From positions 71,582,642 to 71,646,641 of the forward strand of contig NC_133896.1 of NCBI RefSeq assembly GCF_964199755.1: a DNA stretch of 64,000 nucleotides, written 5' to 3'. Below the pieces are notes generated by a model. That model did no database searches, was not told the origin of the DNA, and saw only the letters and a list, made by a program, of their open reading frames with translations. How positions within the stretch are numbered: the first letter of the stretch is position 1; each line of letters starts with the position of its first letter. Source of the stretch: Larus michahellis. Taxonomy: Eukaryota; Chordata; Aves; Charadriiformes; Laridae. Positions 12,437 to 22,700 of the stretch are shown one piece after another. A program made the position numbers and the translations under genes.

Positions 12437-15400
12437 AGCATGTACTGGGAAGCTGAGAACTGTGGTTGGAAGGACATGTGTTCACAAGAGCTTGATCTTG
12501 GAAAGTCAAGAGATTCTTTCAAGAAAAAAAAAGAAGGGGAAAAAAAGGCACAAACATTATAACTAGATTTCTGCAAGGGAATTTTCATTTAAATTTTATG
12601 AAATATTAATTTTAAACCAATTAAGACTGTTTTATGAAAAACCTATATTCTAGTTATGACCACAAATCAAAGAAAGGGAGTTTTAAAGGAATCCTAGAAG
12701 AACGTGGAAAAGCTGCTGTAAACTTGTACTCCTTCCAAGCTGTGATTTGTATTTAATTAGCATTCAATTCATTGTGCATTTCTGTTTGGTTGTAATGGTT
12801 ACGCACCGGTTTTGCAACATGCAAGATCTTGATTACTTTTATGGTTTTGAAAAGAAGCTCCATGTGTGCAAAGAAAGATTCTGCTCTTGACTTCACATCT
12901 CCGTTTTTAGAAAAAGAACTGCTGGAATTTACTGCCTAGTGTGCTTGTGCAGAATTGCCCCCTCCGTTGGGATGACCTCCCCTAGTTGTACTGTAATGCT
13001 CTGTAGCAACTGACTGGCAGAGAAGAAATGGCCATACTGGTGGCAACCCTGTATTTGTGGTCGGGCGCACACCTTCATTTAAAGCTGGAATCCAGCTCTG
13101 TTTTGCATAAGAATGTAGAAAACACACATTCCCCAAATTAATAGCATGTAAAGACTCTTTAATCTGGAAGCAAATATGTTAATCATCTCTGGTTAAAACT
13201 AATCTAAATTGCACCCTTTAAGAACGTTGATTCTTCTGAGACTGGAGAATTTTGGCTGCCTTTTATTGCAAAAGCGCAAACTGCCAAGTAAAAAATATAC
13301 ACAAAGAGATATAGAATACTTTGGGAGGAAAAGAAAATCTATCTGATAATTTATATATTTTATTGAATTATAATATAAAAGTATTGACAGTATTCATGAC
13401 AGAGAAAAGATGCTCTATTTGCTTATGCAGTACTGCATATATTACCGTTTTCCCCGTTCATAGGACGTATTGCATCAGCTATTTAAATTTTCCAATGTGG
13501 CATTTGGAAAACTTTATGAATAGTTTCAAAGAAAAGCACAACTCATTTTTAGCATATACTTATGCAAGTCCCTGAAGCTCACAAAAGTTTAGAGACATGG
13601 GATGCAGGATGAATATTCAGATAGGTACACCAATGCAGAAGTACTGCAAGTAGCTTTTGCTTTTGAAGCAAATTCTGAGTTGGTTCTCAGTGGTATCTAT
13701 AATAACTAATAGCTTATCATAGACAAATAATATCTATTTGAAATTCTGTGCTTACGTTTCATTTTTTTGCAACAAGCTGTGAAGCACATAAATTAACCGT
13801 ATTATAAGGCCCTCTAATGCCTTGAACTCAAAGCTTTATATCTTTCACTTAGAAGAAATCATGCTTTCTTGTTTTGCTTTTTGTGTTTTCCTTATCATTT
13901 GACAGCAAATTTAACATCAATTAGCATGCATTTTAAAGAAGAGGCTTTATGCACTTGTAAAATACCCGGTTCCTTTCAATTATATCAGAGCATCTACGGA
14001 ACATGGGCTTTCTCTTACTGTTTGTGTTTATAGATGGCTTAACACAAAGATGCCCTCATCTCCACTGGGCTTGCAGGTTGTTACAGTAATACAACTGCAA
14101 ATATAGTGAATGTTAGGAAGTGCTATTGGATATGCTCCAGAATGGGGTTTTCCGCTCCTGAACTAACTCCTGGTCCTTTGTGTCACCTTAATAATTTCTT
14201 CATTTTCCCGGTCCTTTTTTTTCCTGTCCCCAGAGTGGGCACAGTTACATTTAACTGAGCTGTCTGGAGTTTTCTGAAGTTTCACGACCTAACAGCCACA
14301 GAATGCCATTTATTTTTTTTTTCCTCCTAGTTAACACTAAAAGCAGTTCCTTGGTCTAGCTCATGGCATGAATTTTGGAGACAGCTGTGCTGGCACAACA
14401 GAAGAGGCAGTGTGTCACCATGAGAGCCATAAAAAAGCATGGTCAGGGAAGAGGGGGAAGAAGGACCTGAGCAGTATCTAGAATTCATATTGCTGGGAAG
14501 TGTTTTGCAGAACCAGCGTATGGCCCCAGCGAGAGCTCACTGCCCAGCAGGGTGAGAAGAGGGACACCAGCCCAATGTGCATTCCCACAAGCCTTCCTTT
14601 GGTTGACCCAACCTAAGTGAGGCTTGAAGTTTCCTATAGTCATGGTTTCTAAGTGAACAGTACAGGGAAAGATTAAAGGCAGCTTTAAAAAGCAAACAGC
14701 ATAGAAGCCGAGTTTAAAGGGAGAATTAACTGGGTGCTGCGGGAGAGGGTGGGGTCAGAATTGCAGAAGGAGGCAGTTTCAGTCCGGTCTGAAGGGAAGG
14801 GTGAGAACCGAGTGCTGGATGCTTACTTGAAGCAATAGGAGATTGCAGCCTCTTCCTCCAGACCTTGAATTTGGATGGGGAAGGGTGGGGCAGAAAGAAG
14901 GGACGGGTGCAGCTTCCAGAGGGTGCTGAGCAGGCAGAATATTGTGAGCAAGGTGAGTCATCAGGTTCAGGCAGCAGGAATTTCCTGCAGTGCTTAAGAC
15001 ATGCATGTGGAGGCAGGGGCAGGAGAAGGGAGTTCAGTGACCAAAGGTTTTGTTCCACAGAACTTCCCCTGGTATCCTAACAAGTGCAAGGCGGGATGTC
15101 ACTTTTCCTGCATCTTAGGCCTATGGCATTTTTTTCTCCCTCTATAGGCCAGTATATGTCATAGTATTATGATGCTGACCAACATTAGGAAAAAAAGGTA
15201 AAAAAACCTGCCTTACATGTACAAAATCTTCTGATGATCTCACCTAACTGTCCTTCATAAAAAAACCACAAAAGAGCAAAATCTTTGTGACTCAAGAAAA
15301 GAAGAAACTACTTCTTTGGAGTGCGCTCACTATTGATTCTGCTGTCAGCGTGAATGCCCTGCACCCTGGTGTTCCTGAGGTAAGAGAATAAAATCTTAAT

Positions 15401-17624
15401 TTCTTCTCCCTGCTCTGCTGTGTCTGCAATGTTGTTAGTTCTTGCACTAATGGAGAATGGTTCTGCTTGGACTCTTGGCCTGTGAACAAGCTTCTAGTTT
15501 ATCTGCTGACGTATTTTTTTTTTATTTTGTACTTTGTTGAGAATGTCTTCCAAGTACCACAGAGTAGTGTGCCTCAACATAAGTATCTCAGCTTTAAAGC
15601 ATTGTCCCTGTTGTAACCTGATCATACCAAGCCAGACTGAGCATACCAGAAACCCTTTGTGTGAAGGATAGAGTAACATCCACCCTCAAAGCCTAAGTGG
15701 ATGTGTAAGTTCTTTTTTCCAAAGGATTTCCTAACAGCGTGTCTCCTGCTTTGAGCTTTTCTCAGACCATTCAAATGCAAGTGATTTAGATGCCTTTGCA
15801 AGTTCTAGACTCGCCTGTTCTCAGACAGATCTCCTCCTTCAAGAGGTTTGAAAAGTCAAAAACCGTGGAGAAAAAGGACATTTACCTTTGGTAAGCTGGG
15901 TATTTTTTCTACAGAAAAAGCTCAGTAACAAGAGGTTTAAGCAATCATTGCTGCTTGCACTTGATTAGGACTTTATTATAGCGCTCAAGGGCCAAGCCCG
16001 GACGCAGAATTTTGTCGTTTTAAAAAACTGCGAGCAGGACACCAGGAGATTGTCACAAAGTATTTCTTTGATGACTTCCTGCTGCGGTAGTGACCCCTTT
16101 GGTGCTGATCTTTTGCTTAAATGCTAGTGATTTCCATTAGGCAGGTTGACACCGTCCTTCCTATTCATTTGTGTCCTGAGGTGTCCCTCCCTGACGCTCT
16201 TTGAATACACAAATTACCTAATGAGCTGGCGTCTCTACCGCTCTGTTAGGAAAGTGGAAAGTGGGAGGTCTGAATCACCCTGCTCGCTTTCGGTACACAA
16301 ACACCGGGAGCCTTGCGCGCACACACGACCTCAAGAAACCCAGAGAGACCTGGGGGAAAAAAGTAACAGCAACGGGCTCGTCAACACACAGTGGAGCGGA
16401 TTCGGACAATTTACATCAGGGCACATGGAGTTCTTTGAGATAACTTTTCCCCCTTTTTTTTTCCTCATATTCTTAGGTGTTGAAAGCTGTCTTTTACCTA
16501 AGTCTTTTATATATTTTTTGGTTTCTCATGACTTGATACCTCTGATTCTGTCCCTCGCTATGGCAGAGAACTCCAGAAGGGAATCCGTGGGTAGGAGAGA
16601 CGTAGGAATTACTTCAGCTTCTGCCGTCTTCTGACTGAATCAAAGGGTGTCGTTTGTTTTTAAAACCTCACGCTTCGCGTTGCATAAGATTAGTGACAGC
16701 CACACCCACCGGGGGGTGCCACACCCTCTTAAGTGAAGAGTGAAGCACAGGGCACGCTGTTACCGGCAGGAGGAAAGGCAGCAGAGGATGTAGAAGCCCA
16801 GGGTTTGGTGAGTATTTTTGGTGGAGTTAGTAGACCAGAGACACACAGATTACACAGATGAAACACCATTACGGCTGCCCTTGTCTTTTTTCTTTTTTTT
16901 TTTTTTTTTTTGCGTACTTACCATTTCCACTTTCTAGCTGAGGCCGGTTTCTAGAAATCTGGGAAACTATCACCACTTTTTTTGCTGTTGTTGGTTTCCA
17001 AAGTTCGCATATGCTCCTCTGTGGGGTAAAGATGTCATTGGTTTGTTTCCAAAGATTAATCCAATGTCACGTCCCTTTGCTACAATACGGCGTTGCTGTT
17101 TCAGCACTGTGGCATTCTATTTTGATGCTGCTACACCACAGGCTGCTGGTGTTGCTGCTAACAACTGCATTTGTTGATGGGCTGGCAGCCACCTCCAGCT
17201 ACGCTAACGCAGGCCTCAGGAGCACCCTTTCCAGATTTTAATCCTACGCGGTTAACTTCTCCTGGAATCCAGGATCTCTGTGGATATGCCAGATAGCCTG
17301 CTGTAACTTGAACTGGTGATGTTCTTCCTATTGCGCAGAAGGCACAGTGTTTTTCTGACCTGAGTTGTGGTTCTGTATTTTGTAGTTTGTTTTTAAACTA
17401 AACTACTACCACTTCACAATTTTTTTTTCTTTAAATGTGGCAAGCTCTGCAAGAGTTGGATAAAGACTGACAGATGTATACATGGCATTTAAAATTCATG
17501 TGGAATAGTATCTCATGTTTTCAATGACCCTCTTCATCCCTCCAATAATCTGTCAAACTACATGATTTCACCTCTGTGTTCAGATTCTACCCACCTTCCT
17601 GTTCTACTGCAAATCCCCATCGTA
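12437..17624. other. intergenic sequence, no gene recognised
   Basis: No supported gene. Several open frames of 60-162 codons occur, the longest at 16146-16634 on the + strand. Their translations show no recognisable domain, no long hydrophobic signal and no splice context, so I treat them as chance. A T-rich homopolymer lies at about 16886-16911. Confidence 0.6.
16886..16911. repeat. poly(T) tract
   Basis: A T-run of about 25 bases interrupted by one C. It could be the poly(A) remnant of an old minus-strand retroposed sequence or a simple homopolymer. No retrogene was recognised beside it. Confidence 0.7.
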
Positions 17625-17760
17625 TAAACTTCTGCTAATCACTTCCACATGACAATTTATCAAACACTTTCTTGATGTCCATGTAGACGAGACTCTTGTC
17701 AAAAAGCCTGTCAGGTTAGTCTGGCACAATCTACCTTTAGTAAATCTTATCCCGTTTTAC
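17625..17760 (-). mobile_element. Ancient CR1-like LINE fragment, reverse transcriptase region
   Basis: Read on the minus strand, the stretch gives 'tgtgccagactaacctgac' followed about 25 bases later by a frame translating as VYMDIKKVFDKLS. That matches the reverse transcriptase motif A pattern (Y/F-x-D-x-x-K-x-F-D) of CR1/L2-type LINEs, in which the first Asp is catalytic. The surrounding sequence is broken by indels and substitutions, so this is a dead fossil. The family is probably CR1, but L2 or L3 cannot be excluded by eye. Confidence 0.6.
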
Positions 17761-18398
17761 CTTAATATTAAAATTAATTACTTTAATTTTCAAAATTTGT
17801 TCTGAAGTTTTGTACATGATTGACAGTCATTCTCTTCAGCTACCTTTCACCTTTCCCCTTCTACACATACACAGCTGTATTTTTTTCAGATGGCACAATT
17901 CCCAACTCAACAAATTTTCTAAGCCCATGCCTCCAGAAGTGAATTTAGATTAATGAGGAAAAAAAATTAACCAATTTCCCCAGTTTTAGTACATTAAAGT
18001 CTTTGGTTTACTTTACTTTAAGTGCATTGATCTGTATTTTGCATTCCCCTTTAGTCATACAGCTTTTGCCTAGTAGCCAACATGCCTCTTTACTGCAAAT
18101 GGAGGTTTAAAGCCACATCGACTTTATTCTCTTTACTTTCTCTCCTCACTGCATAGCGCGACTGCTTTTTCATTCCTTTTTGTCAGTACCGCTCTGAAAA
18201 CCTTTTTCTGTCTCCTTTGTGTCTCAGCTGAGCTTGTCTTTTGGCAATTCTCACCGGGTAACGTCACACGGTGACCTGCACCCTGTAGCTCTCTTTGCTG
18301 AGGAGCCTCGTTTCTCCCTTTCTCGTAAACTCTGTATTTCGTTGTAGTTACTACGAGTCCGCAGTCCCTACAGCCCCCGCCCTGTTTTCCTCTCACGG
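17761..18398. other. 5' flank of AEBP2 before the CpG island
   Basis: A transition from AT-rich intergenic DNA to the island. No promoter element of note was seen, apart from the octamer at its end. A minus-strand open frame from the island (18774) extends to 18133 but shows no domain. Confidence 0.6.
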
Positions 18399-18406
18399 AT
18401 GCAAAT
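18399..18406 (+). promoter_or_regulatory. Octamer motif (POU-factor consensus)
   Basis: A perfect ATGCAAAT octamer sits at the upstream edge of the CpG island, about 670 bases before the AEBP2 start codon. The motif is the consensus for OCT1/OCT4-type POU factors. An 8-mer in AT-richer flank can occur by chance, and function is not shown. Confidence 0.3.
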
Positions 18407-18733
18407 GTCACGAAGTTTTCCTCAGCCACGACTCCCGCTCTCTTTGCGCCCTCCCTCCGGCGGCCCCGTAGGCCTAAAGCTTCCCAGAGCCAACCAGCCA
18501 GGAGGCTGCCGAGGCTGAAAGGTGTGGGACGGGTTCCTCCGGGGGGGAGCGGCGGGGGCTGCTCGTCCTGGCCGGGAGCGCCTCGTTCCCCGTTCGCGGC
18601 TGGTCCCGCGGGACCCCCCTCCGCACTCCAAGCGTTCAGGCGCTCTTCCCCTTGCGGCGGGGAGTAACGCTGACGCGACTCAAGCCAGGCGTGGGGAAGG
18701 AGGGAGGCAGCCAGCGCCCCCGCCACCCAACCA

Positions 18734-18750
18734 CCGCCCCGCCCCGCCCG
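18734..18750. promoter_or_regulatory. AEBP2: Overlapping GC boxes (Sp/KLF-type)
   Basis: Three closely packed CCGCCCC-type cores occur in a row, about 330 bases upstream of the AEBP2 start codon. They match the reverse strand of the Sp1/KLF GC box. GC boxes are expected in CpG-island promoters. The transcription start site itself cannot be fixed from the sequence. Confidence 0.5.
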
Positions 18751-19074
18751 ACCGTTAACGCCCCTCCCACGCACCGCCCCCCCTCCGCCAGCACCCCCAC
18801 GCCGAGGGCTGCCGCTCGCGCTCTGCCCGCCCTTTTTGTCCCCGGGCGCGTTCCGTAGCGCGTGCGGCGGCGGCCCCAGCCCCAGCCCCAGCCCCGGCCC
18901 CTCCTCTCTGCGGCTCGCGCCGCCGCGCGATTGTGCGGGTGAGGAGGGCGAGGGGAGAGGGGGGAAAAGGAGCGCGGGGCGGGAGCGAGCGCGGCCGCGC
19001 GCACGCCCCCGCCGTTGCCGCCGCCGCGCGCGCCTGGCCCCGCTCGGCTCCGCTCGCAGCGACTCGCAGGCGCC

Positions 19075-19320
19075 ATGGCGGCCGCTCGCAGCGACATGGC
19101 GGAGCCGGAGGGGTTGCTTCCCGGCGAGGCGGCGGCCGCCGCCGGCGCCGCAGCGGCCGAGGAGGAGGAGGCCGGGGCTGGATCCTCGTCGTCGCCTTCC
19201 TCCGCGGCGGCGGCCGCCGCGGAGACGGAGTCGCTGCTGCTGCTGAACGGCGAGGCGGAGAGCATGTCGGAACCGAGCCCGGAGAGCGCCAGCCAGGCCG
19301 GGGACGGGGAGGACGAGGAT

Positions 19321-19351
<31 letters not shown>

Positions 19352-19715
19352 GCGGCGAGGAGGAGGAGAGCAGCCTGGTGGGGAGCAGCAGCACGAGCAG
19401 CGGCTGCTGCAGCGACGAGACCCGCTCGCTGAGCCCCGGCGGCAGCAGCGAGGCCGACGCCAAGGAGGAGCCGAAGGGCCCCCGGGGCAGCCAGGAGGAC
19501 GGGCTGGGCCGCGGCGGCGGCGGAGGAGGCGGCGGCGGCGGGGGGAGCAGCTCCAGCAGCGTGTCCAGCGGTGGCGACGAGGGCTACGGCACCGGCGGCG
19601 GCGGCGGCAGCAGCAGCGGCAGCAGCAGCTGCAGCGCCACGTCGGGGGGCCGGCGGGGCAGCCTGGAGATGTCCTCGGACGGGGAGCCCCTCAGCCGCAT
19701 GGACTCGGAGGACAG
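19075..19715 (+). CDS. AEBP2: AEBP2 coding exon 1: low-complexity acidic/Ser/Gly N-terminus
   Basis: Encodes residues 1-213 and two bases of Ser214. The start ATG at 19075 begins MAAARSDMAEPE, close to the mammalian N-terminus. A second in-frame ATG (Met8, 19096) also has G at -3 and +4. The domain is almost entirely low-complexity: Ala runs at 19-28 and 44-49, Glu runs at 29-32, 83-92 and 95-98, an 11-residue Gly run at 147-157, Ser runs at 158-162 and 179-185, and Gly174-178. Conserved islands are MSEPSPESASQAG (64-76), SDETRSLSPG (113-122), GGDEGYGTGGG (166-176) and GGRRGSLEMSSDGEPLSRMDSED (191-213, cited as a span). This region is specific to the long isoform and is presumably disordered. 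The exon ends GACAG before the donor gtcagt at 19716. The 5' UTR lies upstream within the CpG island, and no upstream ATG was seen between about 18415 and the start. Confidence 0.95.
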
Positions 19716-22700
19716 GTCAGTGCGCGCCCCGTCACCCCGCCGGCGGCCGCCTTCCCGGGGAGTGGTGTGTGTGCGGGTCCCTCGGGTCCTGGGGCCGGCG
19801 GGCGCCATGTCCGGTCGCCTCCCCGCCTCGCAGCGCCGGGGGGCTCGCCAGCCCGCCCGCCCCGCCGCAGCGGCCAAGGGGCCCGTCTTCCCCGGGTGCC
19901 CACCGCCCCTCGTCCCCCCCTTCCCGGCCGCGGGGGCTGTCAGGGCGGCGGCGGCTAGGGGCAGCCACAGGTTTCTCCGGCCAACTTGTGCCGGGCGGGG
20001 CGGCGGGCGGCCTGTGGCGGGCCCTCCGCCCCCGCCGCGGCCTCCGCTCCTCCAGGCCCCCTCCGAAAGCCTGCCCGCTGCTTTTGGGAGGAGGGGGCGC
20101 ACCGCCCGCCGGCCCCGCACCGGGCGGCAGGCCGTGTGGGGGCTGCTGGAGCCGCAGCCATCACTGTTAGGCGTTTTACGGAGAGCCCCGGATCGGCCCC
20201 CGCTGCGGGCTGAGCACGGGGCGCTCGCTGCCCGTTCAGGTGGCCGTACTCGGTTGCCGCTTTCCTCAGAAGCTGCTGATTATTTTTTTTTCAGACGGTG
20301 CTTTTAGGGTTCTTTAGGGTTATATCTTGCGCTGACGCACAGGCGGGGTGTACCAAAGGTTCAAGGATGGGAAATAATCTGTGGATGTGGTTTTACCTGC
20401 ACCCGCACCAGGGTCTCTGCGCTAGAGGCAGAAAGCTGAGTGGTAACCTCTTAAAGCATAAGGAAGGGGGGAAAAAATACCCTAGCTTACTAAAATAAAA
20501 AGGAGACCAGCTTTTCTGTATTAAGTGTGCATGAGTAATAAGGTGTGCATGTTTATTATATTAAGCGAGGGTCAGTAATTTGAGGCTCAAAGTCATCTTT
20601 GGATGAGTTCTGTAATAGTGATGTAAAGATTGTTTCTTAGGTTTTTTTTGTATGTGCACATCTCATTTTACCAAGACTTTTGCTTGATTCTTGTGGAAAG
20701 GCACAACCAAATTCTCACACACGGTTGAATTCTACCTTTCAGGTCTGATTTAGCCTTCTAAGTCAAGCATTTCAAAGAACATGGCTTATGTAGTAGCTTT
20801 CTTGGATGTTGTGTGCAACAGTTTAATTGACAAACTGAAAATAGGACAAAAAATGGACATAAGAGCAATCTTAAAATGCTGTAGGTCCCTTTACTAGTTA
20901 GTGCTTTCAAATAGTTTTAAGAAACTTGTGCTATTTTTTTATTTCAGTTTAGCATTAAAAAGTATCAGACTTCCCTGTTAGAGTTATAGTTAAATAACAA
21001 TTATAATTTTGTTTGCACTTTCTTGAGATAGTTTCATTGTTAAGTGTGAAGAATTGTGTGGTTTGGTCCAGAAATGTATTTTGAATATATGTTAGATCAA
21101 ATTCTGTGTAGCTGTGCAAATACCCGCATTTCAGAAGTGGGGCATCACTAGATCTAACCTCAAGTTTTAAAAACAAACAAAACCCTTGTGAGTCAGTTCC
21201 CCAAAACCATGTAATTGGCCTAAAAGACCTAAGATGAAATTCAGTTCTCTGGTTTTCACCTGACTTTTGAGGCTCATAGGAGTCACATTTTCTTTCTTCC
21301 GAACTTGTGCAAGATGGAAAGGGGGAGTGGGTTTTGGGGATTGTTTTGTTTTCTCAAAAGATGAGATTTTATGTGAAATTGCATAAATATGGGAGTAGCA
21401 TTCTGGAAGAACAACAGGTACGTAATGGAGTTTTAAGGTAGTTTGTTTTTCATTGAATTAAAATCTAAATCTAGGCCTGATGTTTTCTGAGTGCATGTCA
21501 ACTTGTGGGTTGAGAAGAATAACAGAAATAACTTGCAGGGGTTTTCTGGAAGTACAGTGTCACTGTGTCTTGCTTTTGCACTCCAGAACTAGTGTGCTAC
21601 TTTCTCTGTCATTGTTCTCATGGTTCTCTTGCTGTAGTTGCACAGTTCAATCTGTGTATGTATTCGTTGTTGCTCCTTTCTACTGCCTTTGGTACAGACT
21701 CAGTTGCAGGAGTGAACTCTTTGTGTTTAGTGGTTTAAAAAAGGACTGCGCCTTGTTTTTAATCTTTGCAAAGTTTTATCTTGAACTGCCAGGCTGAAAA
21801 CTTGGTGTGCTGAGAGGGTATTTTGTGCCGTAATTTCAAAGCCTGTTTGTTGAATTGTGTAGGAAAAGACCAATGCTACCAAGAGTGCCATTTGTTATTC
21901 CTGGTGATAGAAAACTTCTATTTGTGCACTCCTTGCTGTAGCATGGTAGAATGCTTTATTATTTTTGCTGCGTATAGTCCAGCAAGTCACTTGCTTGCCC
22001 TAGCAATCCAAATGATTATTGCTGCTTGGAGGCCAGCCATAACATAATATTGTACCTTTTAAATGATCAGACAGACAAGCAGAGTGTTGCAAAAGGTAGA
22101 GGATGTGCTGAGGAGCTAAAAAGTTTGTGAGGTGGGATGGTGAAATACCGGGGAAGAGCTGGCAACAGTTAGACTTATTAGGTGGAGGTACAGGTTTATG
22201 ATAATGTATTAAGATCCTTAAAGACTTAATCATTCATTGATTTGGTCACCTCTGCGTTAAAATGTAAGTTCTCTAACTATTAGAGAATGATATTCTATCT
22301 ATTAAGTGATGTTTTATATGAAATAGTGTGTTGTACAGTACTTCATGACCTTTGCTGACTACCTGTGTCTCTGAAGTCCTAAGGAACTTGGTGTCTCATC
22401 TCACAGTACGTTGTAGAGTAAGATTACCTGGGGAAGGGAAGACAGAGAAAATGAGAGAGAGAGATTGAACCAACATACTTGAATTTACAGTCGCTGGGTT
22501 AAGCAAGAGGAAGCTGGTAGAAGGGTATACCTGGTAGACTCCTGCTGTAGGCAGGTTTGGTAACATTCAGATCATGCCCTTAGGCTTGGGATTTTTTTTT
22601 CTTGTTTCCTCTGTAGAAAATTTGAATAAATAAGAGGGTGTGGTGAGAGGGCCTGAATTCCATGAGTGATCAAATTCCTGCTTCCCTCTGTACGGTTTTT

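Larger units (their letters stand above)
18400..20275. promoter_or_regulatory. AEBP2: CpG island covering the AEBP2 promoter and exon 1
   Basis: GC content and CpG density rise sharply at about 18400, peak between about 18700 and 20150 and fall to the AT-rich background by about 20280. The island spans the 5' flank, the whole coding part of exon 1 and the first roughly 550 bases of intron 1. There is no TATA box at a sensible distance, which fits a dispersed housekeeping-type promoter. Long open frames on both strands here, for example minus 18636-19463 and plus 19571-20170, are by-products of high GC and few stop codons. Confidence 0.9.

Noticed and set aside
14726..15058. 110-codon minus-strand frame, Pro- and Ser-rich
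   Set aside because: Overlapping frames are open on both strands over the same G-rich stretch, which suggests composition rather than coding.
16146..16634. 162-codon + strand open frame upstream of AEBP2
   Set aside because: No recognisable domain, mixed composition and no supporting promoter or splice context.
19015..19074. Upstream extension of the AEBP2 frame before the ATG
   Set aside because: Position 19015 is TTG, not ATG. The ATG at 19075 matches the known AEBP2 N-terminus and has a good initiation context.
18636..19463. 275-codon minus-strand open frame across the promoter and exon 1
   Set aside because: It is the antisense shadow of the AEBP2 exon 1 homopolymers (its poly-Ser and poly-Pro runs mirror the Glu, Ala and Gly codons) in GC-rich DNA with few stop codons.
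19571..20170. 199-codon + frame and several other frames in the CpG island
   Set aside because: They run straight through the exon 1 splice donor in another frame or into intron 1. Composition is Pro, Ala, Arg and Gly only, as expected from GC-rich DNA.
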